Positions 57,461-64,000 of a stretch of 64,000 nt of DNA are shown in pieces. The stretch comes from Acidimicrobium ferrooxidans (GTDB lineage: Bacteria; Actinomycetota; Geothermincolia; Fen-727; Anoxymicrobiaceae). The first letter of the stretch is position 1, and each line of letters opens with the position of its first letter. The stretch lies in the NCBI GenBank assembly GCA_020723485.1, contig DYIU01000002.1:901190-965189 (forward strand). Reading direction: 5' to 3'. The position numbers and the translations under genes are program-made. The notes beneath the pieces were generated by a model. The model ran no database searches and was not told where the DNA came from. It saw nothing but the letters and a program-made list of their open reading frames with translations.

Positions 57461-57538
57461 CGGGGTGTAGCGCAGCCAGGTTAGCGCGCAGCGTTCGGGA
57501 CGCTGAGGTCGCCGGTTCGAATCCGGCCACCCCGACCA
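57461..57538 (+). tRNA. tRNA-Pro (CGG), CCA encoded
   Basis: The 78-base sequence folds completely: acceptor CGGGGTG/CACCCCG, D-arm GCGC/GCGC, anticodon stem CAGCG/CGCTG around loop TTCGGGA (anticodon CGG at 57496-57498), T-arm GCCGG-TTCGAAT-CCGGC, discriminator A and encoded CCA. It reads CCG codons. No intron. The next gene starts 32 bases downstream. Confidence 0.96.
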
Positions 57539-57570
57539 TCCGTCTACCAGTTCAACCTACTAATCCAGGA

Positions 57571-58434
57571 GTGGCTACCATCGGTTTCGAGCACCTGAGC
57601 GAGAGCGACGAAGATGAGTTCATGGCGTTCCTGGCGACGGCGCCGGAGTACAACGTCGTGCTCATGTACAACGCCGGGCGGTTCGGGATGGACGAGGGCG
57701 ACCTCCCCCTGAACGGCCATTACTTCGGCCGCCGTGACTCCGCCGGCCTTGTCGCGGCCGGAGCCTCATACAACCTCGGCTCGCTGTTCTACTACGCGCG
57801 GGACGCTGAGGCGTTGAAGGGGTTGGCGTCGTACCTCGTCGATGCCGGCCGGCAGCCGTGGTTCACCCAGGGACCGCGGCCCCAGGTCGAGCTGCTGCTG
57901 TCGGAGTTCGACGCACTCGGCGGCCCGCCGGCGGAGACTCTCCTTTCGGAATGGAGCACGCTCCGCGGCAGCGTATCCCCGGGCATCGACACATCCGGCA
58001 CCAGGCCGGCGCGCCTCGAAGAGCTGGAGACACTCATCGGGATGGGCCAGGCCATGCAGCGAGAGATATTCGAGCTCGAGGGGATGGACGACGAATCCCT
58101 GGGCGAGCTGCTCCGCGTGCAGATAGAGCTCGGCGGCGCGTTCGTGCGGGAGGCAGATGGCATGGTCGTCTCCAAGGCCGAAGCTACTCCCGCCGTCCCG
58201 CACGCAGCGCTCATGGGCGGCGTATACACGCTCCCCGAGCACCGCGGCCGCGGGCACTCGACCGCCTGCGTGGCCGCCCTGTGCGAAAGGATGCTCGAGC
58301 AGGTGGACGTGATGACGCTAAGCGTCGAGCCGGACAACGAGGCGGCCTACAGGGCGTACCGCCGCATCGGCTTCGAGAAGGCGGCGGACTGGACGGTCGT
58401 CACCTTCGGCGGCAGGCAGGAGCAGGAACCGTGA
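57571..58434 (+). CDS. GNAT N-acetyltransferase with DUF4081-like N-terminal domain
   Basis: The 287-residue protein has an N-terminal half (ATAPEYNVVLMYNAGRFG..., LVDAGRQPWFTQGPRPQVELLL) like the DUF4081 domain of actinobacterial acetyltransferases. The C-terminal GNAT fold has GGVYTLPEHRGRGHSTACVAALC (motif A, acetyl-CoA binding) and NEAAYRAYRRIGFEKAADWTVV. It acetylates an unknown amine. GTG at 57571 has AGGAG directly adjacent, closer than usual, so the start is uncertain. Confidence 0.8.
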   Translation: MATIGFEHLSESDEDEFMAFLATAPEYNVVLMYNAGRFGMDEGDLPLNGHYFGRRDSAGLVAAGASYNLGSLFYYARDAEALKGLASYLVDAGRQPWFTQGPRPQVELLLSEFDALGGPPAETLLSEWSTLRGSVSPGIDTSGTRPARLEELETLIGMGQAMQREIFELEGMDDESLGELLRVQIELGGAFVREADGMVVSKAEATPAVPHAALMGGVYTLPEHRGRGHSTACVAALCERMLEQVDVMTLSVEPDNEAAYRAYRRIGFEKAADWTVVTFGGRQEQEP

Positions 58435-58772
58435 CCCGCTTCACCGAGACGACCGGAGCCGATACCGTCGTCACATTACTGTACCTTGCCGCCTTTGTCG
58501 CGGCACTGGCGGCGGGTGCCTTCCTCTTCCTGCCTAAGTACTGGTACCTCTGGGGCCTGATCGTGGTCGGGGGACTGCTCCTCCTCCTCTGGTGGCAGAC
58601 CAGGTCATTCGGCTACAGGTGCGCCAACTGCGGAAACGAGTTCGCAATAAGCATCCTCGCTAACTTCACGGCAGTAAACGGGGGCGCGAAGAGGTACGTG
58701 AAGTGTCCGGCCTGCGGGGAGAGGTCTTGGGCGACGGTGCTCAAGCGCGTCGCGGACGGGGAGGACCGGTGA
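58431..58772 (+). CDS. Two-helix membrane protein with C-terminal zinc ribbon
   Basis: The 113-residue protein has two hydrophobic helices (TVVTLLYLAAFVAALAAGAF and YLWGLIVVGGLLLLLWW) and a zinc ribbon CANCGNEF...CPACGERS. GTG at 58431 overlaps the preceding stop (GTGA), with AGGAG upstream, and its own stop overlaps the next start. It is part of the tightly packed run 57571-59473. Confidence 0.7.
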   Translation: MTRFTETTGADTVVTLLYLAAFVAALAAGAFLFLPKYWYLWGLIVVGGLLLLLWWQTRSFGYRCANCGNEFAISILANFTAVNGGAKRYVKCPACGERSWATVLKRVADGEDR

Positions 58773-59473
58773 AATACAAGGAAGCCACGCAGAGGCTCAA
58801 GGAGCTGTCGGACCCGAAAGCCGTCGAGGGCATGGCGCGCTACGGCATCAACCCGGAGAAGACCCTGGGCGTCTCCATACCGAAGCTGCGGAAGCTCGCA
58901 AAGGAAGCAGGCAAGGACCACGAGCTCGCCGGCCGCCTGTGGGCGTCAGGCGTCCACGAGGCGCGAATCCTGGCCGGAATGGTGGACGACCCGGCAGCGG
59001 TCACCGAGGAGCAGATGGAGACCTGGGTCGCGGATTTCGACTCGTGGGACGTCTGCGACCAGGTCTGCATGAACCTCTTCTGGCTCACCCCCTTCGCATA
59101 CGAGAAATGCTTCGAGTGGAGCTCCCGTCCGGAGGAGTTCGTGAAGCGCGCCGCCTTCGCCCTTATGGCGCGCCTGGCCTGGAGCGACAAGTCGGCCGGC
59201 GATGAGCGGATAGCCTCGTTTCTGCCCGTCATCGAGGCGCAGGCTGACGACGGGCGCAACTTCGTCAAGAAGGCCGTCAACTGGGCCCTGCGTCAGATAG
59301 GCAAACGAAACCTCGAGCTGAACAGGCTCGCGGTCGAGTCCGCCAGGAGGTTGAGCGAGTCTGACTCGAAGGCCGCCAGGTGGGTGGCCTCGGACGCGCT
59401 CCGGGAGCTCGAGGGAGAAGCCGTGCAGCGCCGCCTCCGCGAAAGTCAGGCGAAACCGGGGGGGAAGCGCTAG
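58769..59473 (+). CDS. AlkD-type DNA alkylation repair protein
   Basis: The 234-residue protein consists of HEAT-like helical repeats in the AlkD pattern: GINPEKTLGVSIPKLRKLAKEAGKD, ARILAGMVDDPAAVTEEQMETWVADFDSWDVCDQVC, and VKKAVNWALRQIGKRN, with the conserved D-x-W-D-x-C-D segment. AlkD-like glycosylases remove bulky or cationic alkylpurines without base flipping. GTG at 58769 overlaps the previous stop and has GGGGAGG upstream. Confidence 0.9.
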   Translation: MKYKEATQRLKELSDPKAVEGMARYGINPEKTLGVSIPKLRKLAKEAGKDHELAGRLWASGVHEARILAGMVDDPAAVTEEQMETWVADFDSWDVCDQVCMNLFWLTPFAYEKCFEWSSRPEEFVKRAAFALMARLAWSDKSAGDERIASFLPVIEAQADDGRNFVKKAVNWALRQIGKRNLELNRLAVESARRLSESDSKAARWVASDALRELEGEAVQRRLRESQAKPGGKR

Positions 59474-59541
59474 CCGGCTGAAAGATTCGAGCCGGACAAA
59501 TCGAATAAGTACCACTGAGATGATTCACCGAGAGGAGAGAT

Positions 59542-60540
59542 ATGCCGCCCGGAAAGGACCCCACGAGCAGGCGGTTCACCGCGAGGCCGGTCGCCCCGTT
59601 CGACTTCGACCTTTCGGCGGGGATATTCACAGACGGCGACCCCTCGTACAGGTCATACGACGGCGAGGAGTTCTGGGAGGTCATGCGCCTGGCCGGCAGG
59701 CCCGTCCTGTTCACGATAGTCTCCAATGGGACCGTCGCAAAGCCGTCGCTCAGGGTGGAGCTCAGGACCGCGGACGCGATCACGGACCGTGATGCCAGGG
59801 AGGCGCGCGCGCTCGTTGACTCGCACTTCAACCTCAGCATGGACCTCAAGCCCTTCTACCGTGCGGTGAGGAACGACCCGGTGATGTCTTTTATCGCGTC
59901 CGAGCTGTACGGTCTCAAGAGCCCGACCACCGCCACCGTGTTCGAGGCTCTCATAGACTCCATAATCGAGCAGCAGATCTCGCTCGCGGCCGCCCACAGC
60001 ATGCAGGGCAGGCTCATCCGGGCGTTCGGTGACAGGCTGGAGCTCGACGGGCGTAAGTTCCACGCTTTCCCCACCCCCGAGAAGCTCGCCTCCGTACGCC
60101 TCGACAGGATCAGGGCGTGCGGACTTTCCGGCAAGAAATCCGAGTACGTCAAGGACATCTCGGTGCTGGTGGCGGGCGGGCGGCTGGACCTCGAGCGATA
60201 CGAGACGTACGACGACATCGACGAGATAAGGGAAGAGCTCAAGGCGATAAGGGGGATCGGTGCCTGGACCGCCGAGATGACCATGATCAGGGGTCTCCAC
60301 AAGATGGACTCGATCCCCGCCGACGACGTCGGCCTCCAGGCGAAGATATCGCACTTCTATGGAAGAGGTGCGGGTGCGAAGGCCTCCAGCGACGATGTCC
60401 GCCGGGTCGCGGAGAGCTGGGGGAAATGGCGTGGGCTGGGCGGATACTATCTGATAGTAGCCCACCGGCTCGGCCTCGAGCCCGCCGGTCGCCGGGCGGA
60501 GACGCCGGAGAAAGTGAGGAGAGGGCCGCATGGCAAGTGA
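59542..60540 (+). CDS. alkA: AlkA-like DNA-3-methyladenine glycosylase
   Basis: The 332-residue protein has an AlkA-like N-terminal domain and a HhH-GPD domain: ALIDSIIEQQISLAAAHSM, then LKAIRGIGAWTAEMTMIRGLHKMDSIPADDVGLQ containing the helix-hairpin-helix and catalytic Asp (ADD). It excises alkylated purines. ATG at 59542 follows AGGAGAG. It lies directly downstream of the AlkD-like gene; its last 11 bases overlap the DUF3795 gene. Confidence 0.88.
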   Translation: MPPGKDPTSRRFTARPVAPFDFDLSAGIFTDGDPSYRSYDGEEFWEVMRLAGRPVLFTIVSNGTVAKPSLRVELRTADAITDRDAREARALVDSHFNLSMDLKPFYRAVRNDPVMSFIASELYGLKSPTTATVFEALIDSIIEQQISLAAAHSMQGRLIRAFGDRLELDGRKFHAFPTPEKLASVRLDRIRACGLSGKKSEYVKDISVLVAGGRLDLERYETYDDIDEIREELKAIRGIGAWTAEMTMIRGLHKMDSIPADDVGLQAKISHFYGRGAGAKASSDDVRRVAESWGKWRGLGGYYLIVAHRLGLEPAGRRAETPEKVRRGPHGK

Positions 60541-60982
60541 CTTCAAGAAGACAGCGTACTGCGGGCTGTTCTGCGGTGACTGCATCCCTTCGAACGAGGC
60601 GCTGTTCGAAGCGGTCGACGAACTGGGCAAGAGACTCACAGAGCTGCCGGTGACCCGCTACGCGAGCCTGCGCGCCGCGAAGAACCCGGCCTTCGAGGAC
60701 TTCCCGACCTTCATGGGCGTCCTCGACGAGATGAGGAAAATCCGCTGCGAGAAGCCCTGCCGCGAAGGTGGGGGGCATACCGACTGCCCAGTTCGCGACT
60801 GCGCGAAGGGCAAGGGATACCTCGGCTGCTGGGAGTGTGACAGCCGCCGGGACTGTGAGCTGCTGGCCCCCCTGAAGGAGTTCCACGGCCCGGTGATCGA
60901 GGAGAACCTCGATACGATAAGGCGGTGCGGGCCGCAGGACTGGAGCGAGCGCAGGGGAAAACACTATCCGTGGGAGAAGTAG
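60530..60982 (+). CDS. DUF3795 cysteine-rich protein
   Basis: The 150-residue protein matches DUF3795: KTAYCGLFCGDC at the N terminus, then CEKPCREGGGHTDCPVRDCAKGKGYLGCWECDSRRDC, a dense cysteine array likely to bind zinc or an iron-sulfur cluster. Function is unknown; its overlap with alkA suggests coexpression with alkylation repair. Confidence 0.85.
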   Translation: MASDFKKTAYCGLFCGDCIPSNEALFEAVDELGKRLTELPVTRYASLRAAKNPAFEDFPTFMGVLDEMRKIRCEKPCREGGGHTDCPVRDCAKGKGYLGCWECDSRRDCELLAPLKEFHGPVIEENLDTIRRCGPQDWSERRGKHYPWEK

Positions 60983-61020
60983 TGGCAGGGGGGTGGAGGG
61001 CGCCGCAGGCTCCCGGTCAT

Positions 61021-61058
61021 TTGCCGGAAAAGGTTGTAGAATAGCCGAAAGCCGGCAA
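61021..61058 (+). promoter_or_regulatory. Inverted repeat flanking a -10 element upstream of the Crp/Fnr gene
   Basis: TTGCCGG (61021-61027) and CCGGCAA (61052-61058) flank TAGAAT (61037-61042), with the expected start site just before the second half. It could be an autoregulatory operator of the regulator encoded next or an RNA hairpin. Confidence 0.4.
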
Positions 61059-61094
61059 CGGCGGTGACGTGCGGCCACGACGAAAGGCATGGAG

Positions 61095-61781
61095 ATGACT
61101 ACCAACTGTGAAGTCCTCGACGATTTTGTCTCGCACGCAAGGAAGGACCAGCGCGGCAAACTGAAGGACAAGTTCACATCCCAGAAGTTGGACAGGGGCC
61201 AGTTCGTCTTCTTCGAGGGAGACGATGCGGCTTTCATGTACCTGATCGAATCCGGGGTGGTCGAGGCCAACGTGGTGCACGGCGACGGAAAAGTATATAT
61301 CTTCCACTTCATCTTCCCCGGAGAGATATTCGGCGAGGGCGTGATCTACGGCCAGGATTTCTACCCGTTCTCGACGGTAGCCAGGAAGGAAGCGGTGGTC
61401 TGGAGGGTGCCGAAGGACGACCTGCTGGCGGCGGCCGAGGCGGACCCCGCCTTCAAGATGTACCTGCTCGAGCTCATCGGGAAGAAGCTCGACCTCTCCT
61501 ACGTCAAGGCGCGCTGCATCGCCGGAGAGAGGGTCGAGAAGCGGGTCGCATGCATACTGCTGAAGACCCTGGACCAGCAGCAGGGGATATTCAGCCACTG
61601 CGTAGAGAAGCTGGACACGCCGCTCACGAACCGGGACATCTCCGGCCTCATCGGCTCGACCGAGGAGACCGTCTCCAGGGTCATGAGCAGGCTCAAGAAG
61701 GAAGGGATAATCGGTACCGAGGACAAGCAGCTGGTCGTCCTCGACCGGGACGCCCTCATGGGGTACTTCGAATCGATGTAG
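61095..61781 (+). CDS. Crp/Fnr family transcriptional regulator
   Basis: The 228-residue protein has a cyclic-nucleotide-binding-type beta-roll ([48 protein letters not shown]), a dimer helix and a winged helix-turn-helix ([30 protein letters not shown]) with the E..SR recognition pattern shared with Fnr. It has only a few cysteines, not in an Fnr cluster pattern (C-x3-C-x5-C absent). Ten bases separate it from the IscS-like gene, so it may control that operon in place of IscR. ATG at 61095 has AAAGG seven bases upstream. Confidence 0.9.
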   Translation: MTTNCEVLDDFVSHARKDQRGKLKDKFTSQKLDRGQFVFFEGDDAAFMYLIESGVVEANVVHGDGKVYIFHFIFPGEIFGEGVIYGQDFYPFSTVARKEAVVWRVPKDDLLAAAEADPAFKMYLLELIGKKLDLSYVKARCIAGERVEKRVACILLKTLDQQQGIFSHCVEKLDTPLTNRDISGLIGSTEETVSRVMSRLKKEGIIGTEDKQLVVLDRDALMGYFESM

Positions 61782-61791
61782 CGAGGTGACG

Positions 61792-62973
61792 ATGCCCGAA
61801 GTCTACCTGGACCACTACGCGGCGACCGCGGCCCTGCCCGAGGTCGTCGAGGAGATGAAGCCTTACTTCTCGGAGAAGTTCGGCAACCCGTCCTCCCTTC
61901 ACGGCTGGGGCGACGACGCTCGAAAGGCCGTCGAGGAGGCCAGGGCCAGGGTGGCCGCCCTGATAAACGCCGAGCCGGGGGAGGTGATCTTCACCTCCGG
62001 CGGCACCGAGGCCAACAACCTGGCGGTAAAGGGCATCGCCTGGGCCGCTCGCAAGAAGGGAAACCACGTGGTCGTCTCCGCCGTTGAGCACTTCTCGGTT
62101 CTGCACGCCGCGAGGACTCTCGAGAAGTTCGGCATGGAGGTGACGGAGGTCCCGGTGGACTCCTACGGCATGGTCGATCCCGAATCGATAAAGGAGGCCA
62201 TCACCTCCGACACCGTCCTGGTCTCAGTGATGACGGCGAACGGTGAGATAGGCACGATACAGCCGGTCCAGGAGATAGCGGCGGCAGCCGCTGAAAAGGG
62301 CGTAGGATTCCATACGGACGCGGTAGCGGCCGCCGGGTACATCCCGCTGGACGTGAAGACCATGGGCGCCGACGCGGTGTCCATCGCCTCCGACCTCCTT
62401 TACGGGCCCAAGGGGGTCGGGGCGCTCTGGGTCAGGAAGGGCAGGCGCCTGATGGCGCTCCTCGACGGGGGCGTCCAGGAGGGAGGGCGCCGGGGAGGTA
62501 CCGAGAACGTGCCCGGCATCGTGGGCATGGGCAAGGCCGCCGAGCTGGCCGCCCGCGACCTCGAAACGCGCGCCGAATACCTCCGGGGCATGAGCTCCGA
62601 GCTGCTGAAATGGCTGCCCGAGTCCATCCCGCGGCTGAGTGTTACGGGCCACATGGAAAAGCGCCTGCCGTGGAACGCGAGCTTCGTGGTCGAGTTCATC
62701 GAGGGCGAGGGCATGCTCCTGTTCCTGGACCAGAAGGGCATTGCGGTGTCCAGCGGGTCGGCCTGCACGTCACGGGCCCTCAAGGGCTCCCACGTGCTCA
62801 CCGCCTGCAGCATCCCGGCGGAGATCGCGCAGGGGTCTCTGCTGTTCAGCTTCGGGCTCGACAACAAGCCCGAGGACGTCGACTACGTGATAGAGACACT
62901 GCCGCCGATAGTCGAGAGGCTGCGGCAGATGTCACCGCTATACGACAAGTTCCTGAAGCAAGGGGGTGGTTGA
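61792..62973 (+). CDS. iscS: IscS/NifS-like cysteine desulfurase homologue lacking the PLP lysine
   Basis: The 393-residue protein is clearly of the IscS/NifS family: [47 protein letters not shown], and the active-site loop [13 protein letters not shown] (Cys325). The PLP-lysine motif, S-x-H-K-x-Y-G-P-K-G in relatives, reads S-D-L-L-Y-G-P-K-G (residues 200-208), so the Schiff-base lysine is Leu202 and the histidine is Asp201. The ANNEIG asparagine is Gly (ANGEIG), and the DAAQ glutamine is Ala (DAVAAAG). It probably cannot bind PLP normally but keeps the sulfur-carrying cysteine. ATG at 61792 follows GAGGTGAC. Confidence 0.88.
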   Translation: MPEVYLDHYAATAALPEVVEEMKPYFSEKFGNPSSLHGWGDDARKAVEEARARVAALINAEPGEVIFTSGGTEANNLAVKGIAWAARKKGNHVVVSAVEHFSVLHAARTLEKFGMEVTEVPVDSYGMVDPESIKEAITSDTVLVSVMTANGEIGTIQPVQEIAAAAAEKGVGFHTDAVAAAGYIPLDVKTMGADAVSIASDLLYGPKGVGALWVRKGRRLMALLDGGVQEGGRRGGTENVPGIVGMGKAAELAARDLETRAEYLRGMSSELLKWLPESIPRLSVTGHMEKRLPWNASFVVEFIEGEGMLLFLDQKGIAVSSGSACTSRALKGSHVLTACSIPAEIAQGSLLFSFGLDNKPEDVDYVIETLPPIVERLRQMSPLYDKFLKQGGG

Positions 62974-63364
62974 GATAGCACAGTACAGCGACACGGTCAT
63001 GGACCATTTCATGAACCCTCGCAACGTCGGCGAGATCGAGAGCGCCGACGGGGTCGGGGAGGTGGGAAACCCGGTCTGCGGCGACATGATGACCTTCTAC
63101 ATCGACGTGGACGAAGACGAGCGCATCAAGGACGTGAAGTTCAAGACGTTCGGATGCGGCGCGGCAATAGCGGTCTCGAGCATGGTGAGCGAAATGGCAA
63201 TGGGCAAGACGCTAGACGAGGCTCTCCAGATCTCCAGGGGAGACGTGGCCGAGCAGCTCGGGGGCCTGCCGGAGAACAAGATGCACTGCTCGAACCTGGG
63301 GGCGGACGCTCTGCACAAGGCGATCGAGGATTACAAGAGCAAGAAAGCCGTGAAGGAGGGATGA
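62966..63364 (+). CDS. iscU: Iron-sulfur cluster scaffold IscU
   Basis: The 132-residue protein has all IscU cluster ligands: [13 protein letters not shown] (Cys and Asp), [15 protein letters not shown] and [16 protein letters not shown] (His-Cys). It assembles [2Fe-2S]/[4Fe-4S] clusters with IscS. GTG at 62966 overlaps the iscS stop by eight bases (AAGGGG upstream). Its TGA overlaps the next start, so the operon is tightly coupled. Confidence 0.96.
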   Translation: MVEIAQYSDTVMDHFMNPRNVGEIESADGVGEVGNPVCGDMMTFYIDVDEDERIKDVKFKTFGCGAAIAVSSMVSEMAMGKTLDEALQISRGDVAEQLGGLPENKMHCSNLGADALHKAIEDYKSKKAVKEG

Positions 63365-63555
63365 GCGTGGGTGAACCTGACGAGAAGAAAGCCGGAACGT
63401 GCCGCTGTCCCTTCTGCGACGTCGAGGTCGAGCTCGAGGAGGAGTCGGTCCTCTGCGTGGCCTGCAAGACCGTGATAGTGGAGTGCGTGAACTGCGGCTC
63501 ACCGGTGCGGGAGGGCGCCGACAGCTGTTCGAACTGCGGCAAGCCGCCCCGCTAG
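63361..63555 (+). CDS. Small double zinc-ribbon protein
   Basis: The 64-residue protein has four CXXC-type pairs, CPFC...CVAC and CVNC...CSNC, with acidic loops between (EVELEEESVL), forming two zinc ribbons. ATG at 63361 overlaps the iscU stop (ATGA). It is probably part of the Fe-S operon, but its role is unknown. Confidence 0.75.
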   Translation: MSVGEPDEKKAGTCRCPFCDVEVELEEESVLCVACKTVIVECVNCGSPVREGADSCSNCGKPPR

Positions 63556-63618
63556 GCGGCGCCGCCTGGAATGCGCGCGCCTGGGCTGCGGGCCGCCGCT
63601 CAGAGCGCAGGGGGAGTC

Positions 63619-64000
63619 ATGAGCGAGAAGATGACGGTCATCGTCTTCAGCGATGACCTGGACAGGGCCCTGGCGGCGTTCAACCTGGCCAACACCGGAG
63701 CCTCCATGGGGATGGAGGTGACGATGTTCTTCACCTTCTGGGGCCTCGGGGTCATCAAGAAGGAGAGGGTCGCCAGGGGCGACAAGAGCTTCATGCAGTG
63801 GGCCATGGGCCTCATGAAGCGGGGCAGCGCCAGGCGCCTCAAGATGTCGCAGATGAACATGCTGGGCTTCGGCACGAGCACGATGAAGTCCATGATGAAG
63901 ACCTACCGGATGCCGTCGCTCCAGGAAGGGATTGCCCTCGCGAAGGAGCAGGGTGTGAAGTTCATGGCCTGCACCACCTCGATGGCGCTGATGGGGCTGA
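63619..64000 (+). CDS. DsrE/DsrF/DrsH-like sulfur-carrier family protein (cut by window end)
   Basis: The 127 visible residues begin MSEKMTVIVFSDDLDRALAAFNLANTGASMGMEVTMFFTFWGL, then KMSQMNMLGFGTSTMKSMM and KFMACTTSMALMGL. This is the pattern of DsrE-like peroxiredoxin-family (YrkE-type) proteins, with a conserved cysteine near residue 118. They relay persulfide sulfur or couple to CoA-disulfide reductases. AGGGGGAG precedes the start. The gene continues beyond the window. Confidence 0.82.
   Translation, partial: MSEKMTVIVFSDDLDRALAAFNLANTGASMGMEVTMFFTFWGLGVIKKERVARGDKSFMQWAMGLMKRGSARRLKMSQMNMLGFGTSTMKSMMKTYRMPSLQEGIALAKEQGVKFMACTTSMALMGL

Noticed and set aside
57240-57539. Open frame on the minus strand beginning MVGVAGFEPATSASRTL across the tRNA
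   Set aside because: This is the well-known spurious translation of a tRNA gene (antisense of tRNA-Pro) running into the desaturase-like gene, not a protein.
1-64000. CRISPR arrays, prophage and complete insertion sequences
   Set aside because: No regularly spaced direct repeats, no cas, phage structural or transposase genes were found on either strand.

Overview
The window is a 64 kb, GC-rich (estimated at roughly two thirds G+C) chromosomal segment of a bacterium. Several features point to a deep, probably uncultured and largely anaerobic lineage of Actinomycetota: the FhaA/FhaB/PP2C/RodA/PbpA cell-wall cluster, a DUF6049-like protein next to MurJ, GTP-dependent PEP carboxykinase, frequent GTG/TTG starts, a probable leaderless mRNA, a tungsten-type aldehyde ferredoxin oxidoreductase, a 2-hydroxyacyl-CoA dehydratase-type activase and HdrD/GlcF-like Fe-S proteins. 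The lineage call is inference; there is no rRNA in the window. No CRISPR array, prophage or complete transposase gene was seen.

Layout. 82-6881 (minus): adenylate-forming CoA ligase, DUF362 protein, membrane-anchored SCP2-like protein, FAD desaturase/amine-oxidase-like protein and AOR. 7144-8683 (plus): a redox module of thioredoxin-fold lipoprotein, CXXC microprotein and NapH-like ferredoxin membrane protein. 8672-10734 (minus): M23 peptidase fused to a polytopic membrane region, with an overlapping small membrane gene. 11057-17466: pckG, hydrolases, a second DUF362/ferredoxin protein, a lipoprotein and the activase. 17574-20819 (minus): dnaB and the rpsF-ssb-rpsR-rplI operon. 21040-25873: ComFB-like protein, low-complexity surface proteins, a YHS protein and a multidomain copper ATPase. 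26118-32687 (minus): secreted beta-propeller/repeat protein, M28 peptidase and two alpha/beta hydrolases. 32782-38000 (minus): fhaA-fhaB-pstP-rodA-pbpA. 38139-44910: a 52-residue orphan gene, TSUP exporter, DUF6049-like protein, murJ, small conserved proteins and a DUF2085 protein. 45072-51761: PLP enzyme, two paralogous FAD oxidoreductases, FMN reductase, methyltransferase, CDP-alcohol transferase and hydrolase. 51949-57376: FAD oxidase, HdrD/GlcF Fe-S protein, SCP2 protein, SDR and phytoene-desaturase-like protein. 57461-60982: tRNA-Pro(CGG), GNAT, zinc-ribbon protein, AlkD, AlkA and DUF3795. 61095-64000: Crp/Fnr regulator, an IscS homologue lacking its PLP lysine, IscU, zinc ribbon and a DsrE-like protein cut by the window end.

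The most notable signals are: (1) a dispersed family of small palindromic elements with a GGGGTCAG(G/A)C-type core at gene ends and in leaders, one inserted in frame inside a flavoprotein gene and others contributing stop codons; (2) an IscS-like protein that has lost the PLP lysine and other cofactor contacts but keeps the active-site cysteine and sits beside an intact IscU; (3) a PP2C phosphatase carrying the extracellular PASTA domain normally found on the partner kinase; (4) a glutaredoxin-YHS-HMA-HMA-P1B ATPase fusion; (5) a rodA gene whose only well-placed start is AUC; (6) an orphan 52-residue gene with its own Shine-Dalgarno and terminator.

Two separate clusters (3026-6881 and 51949-57376) each combine an SCP2-type lipid-binding protein, a desaturase-like flavoprotein and low-potential redox enzymes. 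This suggests oxidation of a hydrophobic or acyl substrate, but the substrate cannot be read from the sequence.
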